The notes beneath the pieces are model-generated. The model had not been told where the DNA came from, did not search any database, and saw only the letters and a program-made list of their open reading frames with translations. A DNA stretch of 62,000 bases from contig CM043952.1 in assembly GCA_014529385.2 (NCBI GenBank), positions 64,816,370 through 64,878,369 on the forward strand, read 5' to 3'. Below, piece by piece: positions 44,272-55,495 of this stretch (position 1 is its first letter; each line of letters begins with the position of its first letter). Source of the stretch: Adiantum capillus-veneris (Eukaryota; Streptophyta; Polypodiopsida; Polypodiales; Pteridaceae). Position numbers and translations under genes: made by a program.

Positions 44272-45472
44272 GTTGGATTAGAGATGAAAAAGAAAACAAC
44301 AAGAAATCAAGAAAACATCAATGTAGAACACATCTTATTTGACAAACCGTTCGGCACCATTATTGATGGAGAGAGAAGAAGAGTGGAGAATTCAACTTCG
44401 ATTGATACACCAAGTGTAAGACCTTCTTTGATTAGAGTTGATCTTCCAAGGTTAGCTTGCGAGAATGGCTAGTATTCCTCTAGCTTGCAAGAGTGGCTAG
44501 TCTTCCTCTAGGAGAAAGTGTAGGCTTGGGCTTATGTTAATGTCTAAGTATAATTTGGCATTACTACTCACTCCCTCATGAATTTCTCTCATCAATGGCT
44601 TGAATGCTTGAGTGGTTTTCGAGGAAGAAGAGGTCCTCTTTTATAGGTGAAGGGAACCCCCAAGGGTTTACACAAGAAGAGAGGAGCCAGTGTGAACAGA
44701 ACCTGGAAAAGTTGGAAATGAGTTGTCCCTGCATGATGTGGGCAGACTTGGGTCCAGTATTTTGATCATTTCTCCTCAACCATAGCTCCAAATAAAAAAG
44801 TAAAAATATGGACATAAAATTCAGCTCATTAGCTACGACTTCCATTTTAAAATATTTTTCCAATTTGGATTGGAACCTTGTGTTAAAAAAATCATCAATA
44901 TAGGATCCATTTCTGGCAGCAAAAGTCTTCCTGTGGTCCCCTTAGCCTAGACTTTCATTTGATTCCAAAGGACACCTCATGCCATATGAAAGCATGACAT
45001 TGCTCCTTGGAAAAGTTTTGTTATCATGCTTGCAATAATGCATTAATGTAAGTGTATCTTTGAAATCATGCCACCTAGTGTCCCACTAGGATTTGATTCC
45101 CTCCTAGTAGCTATTTAAAAAGAAATATAAGAAAAGTATGAAAAATACATAGAATATATTTATATTAGAAGTTACCCTAGATATAGGATCTAGCTAGGAT
45201 GTGAGGTAATAATGAGATAGTAGAAAGAAAATATCAATGCTTTTTGCCCCAAGTTAAAGAGGCGGTGCTATTGACGCTTTTCACATAGTACTTTTTGACG
45301 GGGTAAAGTAAGAATACGTTATCCTTAAGATAAATAATAGGATGAGATAGAACTCATAATATTATATTTAAATATGTATATGTACATTATAGAAAATATA
45401 ATTATGTATCTAAAAGTTACAAGATAACTCTTGTAGCATGTGTTCCCACTATGTAAATGTCACAGCACGACA
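43379..45472 (-). repeat. 3' LTR of the 9.9 kb element
   Basis: Begins TGTTGAGAATTTTGCGG and ends CAGCACGACA. It contains a (TA)n run (44219-44264) and adjacent sequence, about 90 bp, absent from the partner LTR. Confidence 0.93.
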
Positions 45473-45490
45473 TCCACCCCCTCTAAACCT
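45473..45490 (-). other. Polypurine tract of the 9.9 kb element
   Basis: TCCACCCCCTCTAAACC on the plus strand, i.e. a purine-rich AGAGGGGGTGGA on the minus strand, directly next to the 3' LTR: the likely plus-strand primer. Confidence 0.75.
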
Positions 45491-45530
45491 GCACATCCTC
45501 CGGTATGTGCCACATTGTCTCTTTGTATGA

Positions 45531-45911
45531 TCAGCCCTCTTGTACATCCTCCTTGATTTCTTCTTCACTGGATGATTCAAGAGCTTCATCTTCACTTTGA
45601 TCTTCACCTGTGTTTTGCTCTTCTTCCTCATCAACATCTTCTGGATCATTGTCTCCTCTTCTCTTAAACATTTTGATCCTTTTTCCTACAATGGGAATCT
45701 TTACTTCTGTACCATCTAGTTCAGACAAGATATAAGTAGCATTTTCATGTACATGCTTTACAACATACTGTTCAAACCATCTTTTTGAAAACTTACGCAT
45801 GACTGTGTGTTGGTTATCAAGGCTGCTATCATACACCAAAACCCAGTCACGTTTGTCAATTACTTTGCTCCTGAGCCAATGTCGCTTATCAAAGTAGTCC
45901 TTGTTTTTCAA
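45531..45911 (-). pseudogene. Integrase C-terminal extension of the 9.9 kb element
   Basis: Frame with KNKDYFDKRHWLRSKVIDKRD, VLVYDSSLDNQ and WFEQYVVKHV, the SH3-like C-terminal part of Ty3 integrases, ending in a Glu/Asp-rich tail. It follows 46149 in the same phase after a stop. Confidence 0.75.
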
Positions 45912-46148
45912 CCTTGCATTTTTGAGTCATTCTTTTGTAGCTTCAATGTCTCCAGGTCTTCTCTCTAGTTGCCTTATACGCAGCGCAAGGAGATCTTCCC
46001 TGCTAAGCCCCTCTTGCCAAGGTAGTATATTCCATGTGGGAATTGTATCTTCAATTGGAATCACTGGCTTTTGACCATACGTTAGCTCCGCAGGCATGTA
46101 GCCAGTTACTGAGATATGTGTTGTACGATCAGCCCATAAAGCATATGG

Positions 46149-46958
46149 TCATAGTTTTGGCCACTCACCAACTTTTCCTTCGCAAGCCTTGGCCAAAGCT
46201 TTGATGATAGGAAGGTGCCCTCTTTCACTCTTTCCATTGCCTTCAGGGTTGTAAGCTGTAGTAAGAGAAAGCTTGATTCCTAATCTAGAAAAGAACTCCC
46301 TTGCTTCTTCGGCATCCAATTCACCTCTGTCTGCAGTGATCTTTCCCACACAACCATAACGGCAAATCACGTCATCAAGAAGGAATTTGCACACAGCTTC
46401 TGTGGTTTTAGCTCTTAATGCTCTTCCTTCAACCTGGTTAGTTAGGTCCTCTCGTGCAAAAACCAAGTATCTCATCTGCCAGAGTCCTAAAGGCATTGTG
46501 ACTAGATCCACAACCCATTTATAGTGCATGGCTAGTGGATATGTAGGGTGCAATCCATCACGATGTCGGACATTTGAATATATTTGACAAGTTACACAGG
46601 ACTCTACAAACTGAGATACATCTTTATACATACCCTTCCACCAGTATTTTTCTTTCAACTTGGAGAAGGTTTCCCACACACCCCTGTGTCTAGCCCATAG
46701 ACTCTCATGAAACTCTTGCATGAGCTTTACTTGAGTCTCTTTTTTACATATAACCCGTTGTGGTGTAGCACCATTTTGTTTAGGATGCTTCCACAAGTAA
46801 CCATCCCTCAAAAAGTACCCATATGCTTTCCTGCGTATCCTCTTGAATTCTTTTTCAAACCAATCATCCTGTTTTGTTAGAGTACTCAAGTAGCTTCCAA
46901 TAAGAAGCCAATCACCTTCATAAAGATCTTTCAAGAACAATTCAAGTGAATTAGTCAT
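46149..46958 (-). pseudogene. Integrase of the 9.9 kb element
   Basis: 269 codons. Zinc-binding part: HESLWARHRG ... CVTCQIYSN. Catalytic Asp in YKWVVDLVTMP, second Asp in KITADRGELDAEEAREFF, Glu in AYNPEGNGKSERGH, giving the DD-35-E arrangement. The frame stops just after GEWPKL; coding resumes behind the stop. Confidence 0.88.
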
Positions 46959-47417
46959 GCAAACATTGTTTGAGAGATAGAATAGAACTTTGTGCCTTCA
47001 TCTCCCTCATCAATCATTTGTGACTCATCTTCATACCTTGCCCTTGATAGAATATCTGCCATTGTATTGTCTTTACCTGCAATGTGCTTAAACTCAGGGT
47101 TTAAGGAATTAATGTAGGCAATCCACCGCAACATAGCAATGTCTGGTGTTGAGCAGCTTGTAATCATCCCAAGAAGTGGTAGACAATTTGTTTCTACAAC
47201 CACACATTTTTCCATTTAGGTACTCTTTCCCATTTTTCAAGGCTATAACCATACCCCATAACTCTCTCTTTATATGTGGATAGTTTCTTTGGTGAGCACT
47301 CAGTACCTTTGCTCCAAATCTTACCACATACCTGTGTCCTTCTTCGTCATTTGCCCTATTTCCCATCCAATCCCTGTAGGACTGTTGTCTACTGTCACAA
47401 TTACTGGCCTTTGACAC
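46955..47417 (-). pseudogene. RNase H of the 9.9 kb element
   Basis: Two overlapping frames: 47109-47417 (RYVVRFGAKVLSAHQRNYPHIKREL) and 46955-47215 (VVVETNCLPLLGM, then FKHIAGKDNTMADILSRARY). These are the central and C-terminal RNase H motifs. A frameshift near 47215 separates them. Confidence 0.83.
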
Positions 47418-48750
47418 TCATAGTCTACCTTTCTCAAAGTTGGTGCTGACTGGAGCAACTCCTTTAGCTTTTTCATGGATTTTACATGTGCTTCTGTCCA
47501 CTTAAACTTTTGATTCTTACTAAGCAGCTGATAAAGAGGATCAGCTACATGTGCATAATGTGGAATCCAAATAACATAGAAGACACATGCTCCCAAAACC
47601 CTTCTAACCTCAGTGATGCTAGTGCATGTTTCTTTCATTCTTTGGATGGCATCTACCTTTGCTGGACAAGGTTTCCTACCATATAGCCCACACATGTGCC
47701 CCACAATGAGCAGACCTTATTCATCCCATTCATCATATGTGCAACCGAGTTTGCTCCCTATGGCAAGGTACACATCCTTACCAAACCTAAAGGTGTCCTC
47801 ATGGTTGTCAAGTCTCTGATTTCGATTGCAACCTGAAATTGATCATACCCTGAGTAGAGATCTCCCATTGAGTAGATTTCCCTCCCTGCAAATGCCTCTG
47901 CAAACTCATTCACAATTGGACCTGTACCTACATTTCTAATTGTCACCTTGTTCACTGGTTGCATATCTTGGATGAAGCGTAGAGAACCATTCTTCTTTGG
48001 AACTGTGAACCGCCTATTTGAGTATGGAGCACAAGAAGGCTCCAAGATTCCCATTTTGATTTTCTCATTCAGTAGATCTACTAACTTTGGAAAATGAGCC
48101 TTTGGAACCGGAATAGGCCGCAGCTTCCAAGGCACATGAGGTATTGTGAAAATTATCATAGGAGCTACAATAGAAGGATCAACACATCCTATCTCATGTG
48201 GCTCAAATGTAAAAGCATTACCATGATTCGAAAGCATTCCTTTGAAGAACTTTGTCTCCTCCAGTGTTAGAAACTCCTCGCGACCAATCTGCAACTCTTG
48301 GAAATACTTCTTTGTGAAGGTATGCCCAATCTTTTTAGGATTCCTAAAACTTGGTTGTAAAGAAGCTTGCTCAATCTTTTCCCTATTGTTGGGTGGTAAG
48401 GATGAAGCTACTGGTTTCACCTTCTTTGCTACACTCTTGTATATAGTTTCAACATGGACTTCTGGGCCAACTGTTTGGTTTTCTTTAAAGGCTTCTATTA
48501 CTTGATACATTTCGATAGAGAAAAATTTCACAACTTCATTTTCAAGATGCAAACTAGACCCCATTATAGCATCAAGCTCACCCATAGTATCTACAAAAGA
48601 AACTTGTTCACATAAACCCAAAACATTTTCAGTAGGCTCTAGCAACCCACTCTTTTTCATGCCTATTTGTACATTATGCACATATTGCCTCTCACATCTC
48701 TTCAAATCTTCAAGTTTTGTAAAACATACTGATCCATTACTTGTTACCAA
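47321..48750 (-). pseudogene. Reverse transcriptase of the 9.9 kb element, catalytic segment missing
   Basis: The 330-codon frame 47758-48750 contains FTIPHVPWKLRPIPVPKA, SNRRFTVPKKNGSLRFIQD and GDLYSGYDQFQVAI (RT fingers and palm). It ends at a TAG where the LP-x-G motif should be. In the same phase the DNA continues GANSVAHMMNGMNKV and then jumps to LIVGHMCGLYGRKP, the thumb/connection region (47321-47704). The segment with the YxDD/FxDD box, which should lie between, is absent, so this RT cannot be catalytic. Confidence 0.85.
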
Positions 48751-48934
48751 GGAGCTCGTTGAAAAAGTTTCACCTATTTTTGGATCAGGCGAGACCCTTT
48801 TTCTTTCTGTACCACTGCAATCCCGCTTTACAATGGTACTTGGCCAAAACCCATCATTTCTCTATGATCATGAAACTCTTTTCTCACCTTTGGTAGAGGA
48901 TGTTCTCTGAGGTTGTCACGATTTCTTTCATGGT

Positions 48935-49489
48935 TTACACAAACTGTGAAAAATTGGACAAATCGTTTACCATCTTTGCTACGTATCCTAGCATATGCTG
49001 ACCATCATCCATTACCTTTGTTTCCATTCGAACTCCCACAATGTAGGGTTGTCCAAGGATGAGATGATATGAATGTGTATCCTGCAGAAAGAAGTTTTGG
49101 TCAATCTTTACATCACCTATTGTCACCTTCACACCTGGACATGCTGCATACAATTCACCGGATGAATTGTTTGCCACTTTCACCATCGAACCATGATTTG
49201 TGTCCATCAGCCATTTGCACTTGTTGTAGAGACTCTTTGACATTATGTTTATTTCTGAACCATGGTCAATCAAGGCAACAAATGGCTCTTCAAGATCACC
49301 TACCTTGAACAAAGTTTCTGTAGTAGCCCTTGCCCAGTGACTTCGTGAATAGTAGCTCCTAGGAATAGCTTCAACTTCTTTATCATCATTTGAGAAATGC
49401 ACTTGCTTCACTCTGCCACTAGATTGGTAGCATCCTACCACAGCTCCATCATCCTCCTTATTTTGCAACTGCATCCCTTGTGTCTTCAA
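48935..49489 (-). pseudogene. Aspartic protease of the 9.9 kb element
   Basis: Retropepsin-type text: VALIDHGSEINIMSKSLY with a DHG triplet instead of the usual D-S/T-G, then LILGQPYIVGVRMET, the ILG flap-end motif. In phase with the preceding gag frame and separated from it by one stop. The His at the second position is uncommon but occurs in some retroelement proteases. Confidence 0.78.
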
Positions 49490-49498
49490 GGTTTCTCA

Positions 49499-51198
49499 TC
49501 AACCTGTGTGGACGAGAAACTTCAGCAAGCGTTTGCCTCTTCCTCTTGATGATTCAATGATCTCCTCATGGAATTCACGCTTTGCAATGCCAAGAACTTC
49601 TCCCAGAGTAAACTCAATCTTGCTATTCAAGATCCTTTCCTCCAAGACTTTCTTTAAATCTATAGCAACCTCAATATGAGATTGTAGTTTATAAGTTGGG
49701 CCTTTTGTCTTACCTTTTGTTGGCTCTTTCTTCTTTCCTGTTGTAGACTCCTCCATGAGTAATTCAGGTGGAGATGCTCCTTGTGTTGAGGGTGTTTGAG
49801 AAGGCATTGAGTTGCTTCTTCTCCCACTTATAGAAGCTCTTTTTGATGGTCCTTCATCAATATTCTCACGTCTGCGCTTCTCTTCTACAATCATCTCATT
49901 TTGTTGGCATTTGGTAATGTAGGCATGCAGTGACAATGAGTCCACTGGATCATTCCATCCTGTTTCTAGACGTATGTAATCACCTGATTCATGTAGAATC
50001 TCTTTTGTAAGCTTTCCCTTTTTAGCGAAGTGCATGACATTTGGCCAAATTTGACCATGATGGTCACTCACCTCTTCATCACTAAGATGCTCAATTTTTA
50101 CTCCATAAGTAGCTGCCTCAACTGAAGAGGTGGCATGCTTAATTGCCATATCTTCAACTAAGGTTTGCATTCCCCCCTTCCCAAAGATAGTTCTCAAGGG
50201 TAGACATGTCTCTCTTAAGTGGATTTTACCATCCTTAAAAAAGACAACATCTTTTGACAAAGCATCACTAAAATCATCACAATCCCTTCTTACATGGTAT
50301 GTTCTATCACACCAAATACATCTATTAACAAACCCTTCTTTGGACTGCTGTCTTTGCCTAGAAAGTGGCCTTGATGATTGGCCTTTTTCTTCAACCTTTG
50401 CAAGCTTCACCTTCAAGTCACGCATTCCCTTCACAAGCTCATCTAGCATGGACTCATCAAACTTAGGAGCGATAAAAGTAGGCTTTACCATTTTGTCAGA
50501 AGTTGAGGTGGAAGGACTTGTAGTGTTTACTACCATCTTGTCCCTTCTTCTTTGTCATTTGGCAAGCAGTGAGACAGCACCTTCAACCTCATTCCAGTCG
50601 GTCTTTAGTCCTTGCTCAACATCTTTATCTTCAAGAAGACGCTCCAGATTTTTTGGAAACTCTTTACCTGCAGCTTGTAAGAAAAGATCTGTCTTCTCTC
50701 CATCTAGTGTGGCCCTTTCTGTTCTGGTGAGTTGTGCATAGCGGCGCTCAAATTCCCTAAGTAGCTCATTGATATTCCTTGCTTTGGCTTGACTACCCAT
50801 TCTAAGAATGTCCTTTTGGTTACTCTCTCAGAGTCCTCCATGAAATATTCCTCCTTCAAAGCTACTTTGAGTTCTGCTCAGTTTCTCCCATGCCCATCTT
50901 TAATCCCACTAACATGTTCCCTAATTTCTGGAGCAACAACTATCTCAAAGCTTTGAATCATCTCACCTTCTGACACGCGATGCAGCTTCATCTCCTTCAC
51001 ATACTCGTGCAGATAATTGATTACATATTTTCCATTGAACCGATCCATTCTATTGACAACCGCTCGTATGGCTTTGGTTGTTGAAATCTTCCTTCTTTCA
51101 GTGGCATGTTGTTGTTGCATGAACATTGCAAATGCTTGAAACATTTGCATTGTTGTTGGGTCAAAATGCATACCCTGATGCTCAACACGATCACCCAT
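49499..51198 (-). pseudogene. gag: Gag of the 9.9 kb element
   Basis: Three frames: 50878-51198 (start MGDRVEHQGMHFDP, then RFNGKYVINYLHEYV), 50555-50800 (LLREFERRYAQLTRTE) and 49499-50536. The last carries the zinc knuckle CIWCDRTYHVRRDC (C-x2-C-x4-H-x4-C), a Ser/Thr/Pro-rich linker and a helical C-terminal part that leads to the protease. The start ATG lies about 50 bp inside from the 5' LTR. Stops and a frameshift near 50540 break it. Confidence 0.8.
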
Positions 51199-51251
51199 GG
51201 TTACCCAAAAACTCTCACCCTAGCAGATTCATGTCGCGTTCACCAAAAATA
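51199..51251 (-). other. Leader and primer-binding region of the 9.9 kb element
   Basis: Between the 5' LTR and the gag ATG. On the minus strand the LTR end is followed by TATTTTTGGTGAACGCGACA; this is where the primer-binding site must be. It does not match the Met-tRNA sequence used by the other elements, and I cannot name the tRNA. Confidence 0.5.
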
Positions 51252-53253
51252 TGTCAAGAATTTTGCGGTCTTGCCAGGAAAGCACCGGGCTTATGGCTGT
51301 GAGAATTTCTGAGAAAATTAAAAAAAAAACGATATGAAGGAGTTAAACCATAGATGCCATGAAGACTAGGGTTTGGAAGGAAGTGCAAATAAAGAAGCCC
51401 CACTCTTTCTCTCTTGCACTCACACACAAAGAAAGAACACAAAAGAGAATGTCAAAACAACACAAAGATGAAAACATCAAGGCTATGATCATAACATATC
51501 ATGGGTAATATGAAAGGGTTAATAGATGAGTTAATAGCATTCAATCTTGCCTAACCAAATAGGCTACGAATTGTTCTTTGGAATTGTAGTTTTGTGCTTA
51601 CCATAATATATATATTTTGTCTAGTGATTGGGATTAATGTGTGTACAAATCCTGTTGGTTCATAGCAAGATAACTACGCTTACGTCAAAAGAAAATTAAT
51701 AGTCTATAAGAGGTAGTATGATGGGATCCGATGATAGAAGTATTTCATTGAGCGTTTTTGGACCAAAGAGAAACACTATACGTTGTTGAAAGTGTATTTT
51801 ACGGCTAATCCATACATTAATTCTAATAGATCGTACAGAGTGAAAGAGATAGAAATTATCATCATGTAGATTACTCATCTATGATAACTCTAGTATGTGA
51901 AAAATATAGATATGAGAGAAGAGAAGGGGAGATAAGAGAAGAGAGTTTCCCTCCCAAGCCCTATTCTTGCCTGTAGGCAAGAATAAAAATACTACGGGGA
52001 GAGATGTACCAGTAGCAAGGAGAAGCTAGAATTTGTATAGAGAATGAATTACTAAGAGTGAGAGAGATAGGTTTGGTTAAGGAGATGAGATTAGAAAACA
52101 TCCATGTAGAACACATCTTACTTGACAAACCGTTCGGCACCATAATTGATGGAGAGAGAAGAAGAGTGGAGAATTCAACTTTGATTGATACACCAAGTGC
52201 AAGGCCTTCTTTGATTAGAGTTGATCTTCCAAGGTTAGCTTGCAAGAATGGCTAGTCTTCCTCTAGCTTGCAAGAGTGGCTAGTCTTCCTCTAGGAGAAA
52301 GTGTAGGCTTGGGCTTATGTTAATGGCTAAGTATAATTTGGCATTACTACTCACTCCCTCATGAATTTCTCTCATCAATGGCTTGAATGCTTGAGTGGTT
52401 TTCAAGGAAGAAGAGGTCCCCTTTTGTAGGTGAAGGGAACCCCCAAGGGTTTACACAAGAAGAGAGGAGCCAGTGTGAACAGAAACTGGAAAAGTTGGAA
52501 ATGAGTTGTCCCTGCATGATGTGGGTATACTTGGGTCCAGTATTTTGATCATTTCTCCTCAACCGTAGCTCCAAATAAACAAGTAAAAATATGGACATAA
52601 AATGCAGCTCATTAGCTACGACTTCCATTTTTAAATCTTTTTCCAATTCGGATTGAAACCTTGTGTAAAAAAATCATCAAAATAGGGTCCATTTCTGGTA
52701 GCAAAAGTCTTCCTGTGGTCCCCTTAGCCTAGACTTTCATTTGATTCCAAAGGACATTTCATGCCATATGAAAGCATGACATTGCTCCTTGACTAAGTTT
52801 TGTAATCATGCTTGCAATAATGCAGTAAAGTAAGTGTATCTTTGAAATCATGCCACCTAGTGTCCCACTAGGATTTGATTCCCTCCTAGTAGCTATTTAA
52901 AAAGAAATATAAGAAAAGTATGAAAAATACATAGAATATATTTATACTAGAAGTAACACTAGATATAGGATATAGCTAGGGTGTGAGATAATAATAAGAT
53001 AGTAGAAAGAAAAAATCAATGCTTTTTGTCCCAAGTTAAATAGGCGGTGCTATTGACGCTTTTCCCATAGTACTTTTTGACGGTAAAGTAAGAATACGTT
53101 ACCCTTGAGATAAATAATAGGATGAGATAGAAAGCATAATATTATACTTAAATATGTATATGTACATTATAGGAAATATAATGATGTATCAAAAAATTTA
53201 CAAGATAACTCTTGTAGCATGCGTTTCCACTATGTACGTGTCACAGTACGACA
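51252..53253 (-). repeat. 5' LTR of the 9.9 kb element
   Basis: Begins TGTCAAGAATTTTGCGG and ends CAGTACGACA. It is very similar to 43379-45472 apart from scattered substitutions and the (TA)n insertion in the partner. Confidence 0.93.
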
Positions 53254-53257
53254 ACGT

Positions 53258-53696
53258 GAGGATGTATCCAATGATGACAATGCTGGGAAAAAAGTTGATG
53301 GTAGTGTTGATGACCCTTTGCTAAGGAAGAGACAATACAATTTTATCAACTAGACTCAAAAAGTGCAAGCATCATCAACTTCTACTTTTTATCTTTCACC
53401 CGAGTCAATTCAAAGGGTTTCATGCATTGATTATTGTGAAAAAAATTTTATCAGTTTGTAGATTGTGATTTGGTGACAAGATTACAGCAAGATTTTTGGG
53501 GAGTCTCAAAAAGCACGCACAAACTATGTATATGATGTTCTATCTATATGCTATCAGAAAGATGATAAGATGAAATACTAATTCAAGATAAATGGATCTA
53601 TTGTTTGTTGCAGAGCATGGTATGAGCTACATGGAATACCAAAGACATCATTTTACCGCTACATGGAAAATTTTGAAAATGGTGCACACCAATATG
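53258..53696 (+). pseudogene. Transposase-like gene, middle fragment
   Basis: Continues in phase from 43378 (GMHTKR then EDVSNDDNAGKK). Includes DDPLLRKRQ, then stops, NYVYDVLSICYQKDDK, and CRAWYELHGIPKTSFYRYM up to HQY at 53696, where the solo copia LTR is inserted. Text after the insertion (from 54504) continues in phase. The 'intermediate helix-turn-helix-like' AWxELHGIP(K/R)xxFYRY block looks like a DNA-binding element, but this is a guess. Confidence 0.6.
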
Positions 53697-54368
53697 TGTT
53701 AAGTATGGAGCCTGATTTACCCTTGTAATTTTCTATGGTAAAAGCGCACATTTGTAAGGCCCCCATTATGAGGAGAAGCCATCGTGTGTGAAGGAAAATC
53801 ACTCACCGGAAACCAAAATTTTCACGGACAAGAATCAGGGGCAACTTTAGAGGCCTCGGGGACGGAGGCCCCCGAGACTTTTTTTTCGCCGGAATATTCC
53901 TTTTCGCCGGAATATTATGGCCGGACGGCGGCCGAAAAGTGGTCGGAAAACAACCGGTCGGTTGGCCGGTGGCCGGTAGTCAATGGCCGATGGCCGGTGG
54001 TTGGAAGTCAATGGCCGGTGGCCGGTGGCCGAATTCAAAAGCGGACTTGTCTTCTCAAGGGCGGCCACACATTGGCAGATTGGAAGGTCCGATTTGGACT
54101 TATTCGCACAAGGGCAGCTACACATGGCTGTTTCTCATAAGAGAGGGCAGCCCTTTTGGCCTATAAAAGGAGGCCATTTCTACACACATTTCATAGTGTG
54201 AAGTTGATGCAACAAGGTGAGTGTGAGGTGGTGAGAGTGAAGCAAGGCGGGAGCTCTATCAAGGGTTTAATCCCTTTGTAAACTACTTCTTCTTTTGAAG
54301 TGCTAAAGCCATTGAGTGGCTGCTTTCCCGTGGACGTAGCCCACATTGGGTGAACCACGTATATCGTG

Positions 54369-54413
<45 letters not shown>

Positions 54414-54498
54414 CTATAATCTCTTGTGTGTGAAATCTATCTCTCTCCATTAAGTAATCTACTCAAAAATCTATTTAGCTACGTCTTATTTTCTAACA
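53697..54498 (+). mobile_element. Solo LTR of the copia family
   Basis: 802 bp from TGTTAAGTATGGAG to TTTTCTAACA, flanked by ATATG (53692-53696 and 54499-54503). No internal sequence remains. It has a TATAAAA box at 54162-54168 and a long (CT)n run (54373-54411). It interrupts the HDKMD gene within a codon, and the flanking frame matches when it is ignored. Confidence 0.95.
54162..54168 (+). promoter_or_regulatory. TATA box of the solo copia LTR
   Basis: TATAAAA within GGCCTATAAAAGGAGGCC: GGCCT and AGGCC arms pair around it. The same arrangement is found in copy 2 (55092-55098). Confidence 0.65.
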
Positions 54499-55039
54499 AT
54501 ATGTGTATGGTAACACATGTACCTTGAGAAGAGAACTTCAACATACTAGTTTAGCGAGAGCACTATTAAATGAATTTGTGGATAACAACTCTGAGAAGAT
54601 GCCACATAGAAGTAGAATACTACTAGATGGCTCAAGAGAGACTCAATTAGGGATTCCATTGTACAAACAAGTTGACATTTTAAGCAAAATCAACACAATA
54701 CTGGACCAAATGGGCTATGAGAAGAGGTTATCTCAATCTTCTTTCGGTAGAATTTGGAACAAAGAGTATCCACATGTCACTTTAACAAAGACATGTAAGT
54801 TCTCTAAGTGCAATGTCTGTAGTTCAATCAAGGCAAGGCTAGAAGCTAAACCTTCTCTTCAAGAGAGAGCTCTTCTCTTGAGAGAAAGAGAAGTTCACAT
54901 GGCACAAGAGAAGAGTTGTAGGCACTTATATTATGCATGGTGCACATATTCAAAAACTCAACCACAAAAGTATGTTGGTATAATCCATGATAAGATGGAT
55001 CAAAAGAAGACTGCCATTCCTAGATTACACATTGTTCTT
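54499..55039 (+). pseudogene. Transposase-like gene, 3' fragment with HDKMD motif
   Basis: A long open stretch of about 180 residues: RRELQHTSLARALLNEFV, EKMPHRSRIL, a Cys-rich FSKCNVCSSIKARLEAKP block, HLYYAWCTYSKT, and IIHDKMDQKKTAIPR. HDKMD followed by KTA-P is a conserved acidic motif of a repeated gene family in plants and algae that I associate with transposases; I cannot give the Pfam name with certainty. At 55040 the text runs into the truncated LTR of copia copy 2, so the rest of the protein is missing. The last 20 residues of the nominal frame (to 55096) belong to that LTR. Confidence 0.65.
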
Positions 55040-55298
55040 AAGGGCAGCTACACATGGCTGTTTCTCATAAGAGAGGGCAGCCCTTTTGGCCTATAAAAGG
55101 AGGCCATTTCTACACACATTTCATAGTGTGAAGTTGATGCAACAAGGTGAGTGTGAGGTGGTGAGAGTGAAGCAAGGCGGGAGCTCTATCAAGGGTTTAA
55201 TCCCTTTGTAAACTACTTCTTCTTTTGAAGTGCTAAAGCCATTGAGTGGCTGCTTTCCCGTGGACGTAGCCCACATTGGGTGAACCACGTATATCGTG

Positions 55299-55337
<39 letters not shown>

Positions 55338-55422
55338 CTATAATCTCTTGTGTGTGAAATCTATCTCTCTCCATTAAGTAATCTACTCAAAAATCTATTT
55401 AGCTACGTCTTATTTTCTAACA
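55040..55422 (+). repeat. Truncated 5' LTR of copia copy 2
   Basis: Identical in order to the right half of the solo LTR, beginning AAGGGCAGCTACACATGG, with TATAAAA at 55092-55098 and a (CT)n run at 55303-55335. Ends TTTTCTAACA. There is no TG start and no target duplication on the left. Confidence 0.93.
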
Positions 55423-55424
55423 AC

Positions 55425-55436
55425 TGGTATCAGAGC
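55425..55436 (+). other. Primer-binding site of copia copy 2 (Met-tRNA)
   Basis: TGGTATCAGAGC, two bases after the LTR end. Confidence 0.93.
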
Positions 55437-55495
55437 AAGGTTTGCTCGTAGCTAAATTATCTCAAGGAAAGGATTCCTTGAATTGAGTAGGAGTT

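Larger units (their letters stand above)
43379..53253 (-). mobile_element. Ty3-type LTR retrotransposon, 9.9 kb, RT catalytic region deleted
   Basis: A minus-strand element with two long LTRs of 2094 and 2002 bp (TGT...ACA ends) and the order gag, protease, RT, RNase H, integrase. A 4-5 bp duplication (A)ACGT flanks it (43374-43378 and 53253-53257). It lies in a plus-strand coding sequence whose frame is restored when the element is ignored. Coding is interrupted in several places, and the RT has lost the segment with the catalytic Asp pair. It is unrelated in sequence to the Ty3 element at 12622. Confidence 0.93.
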
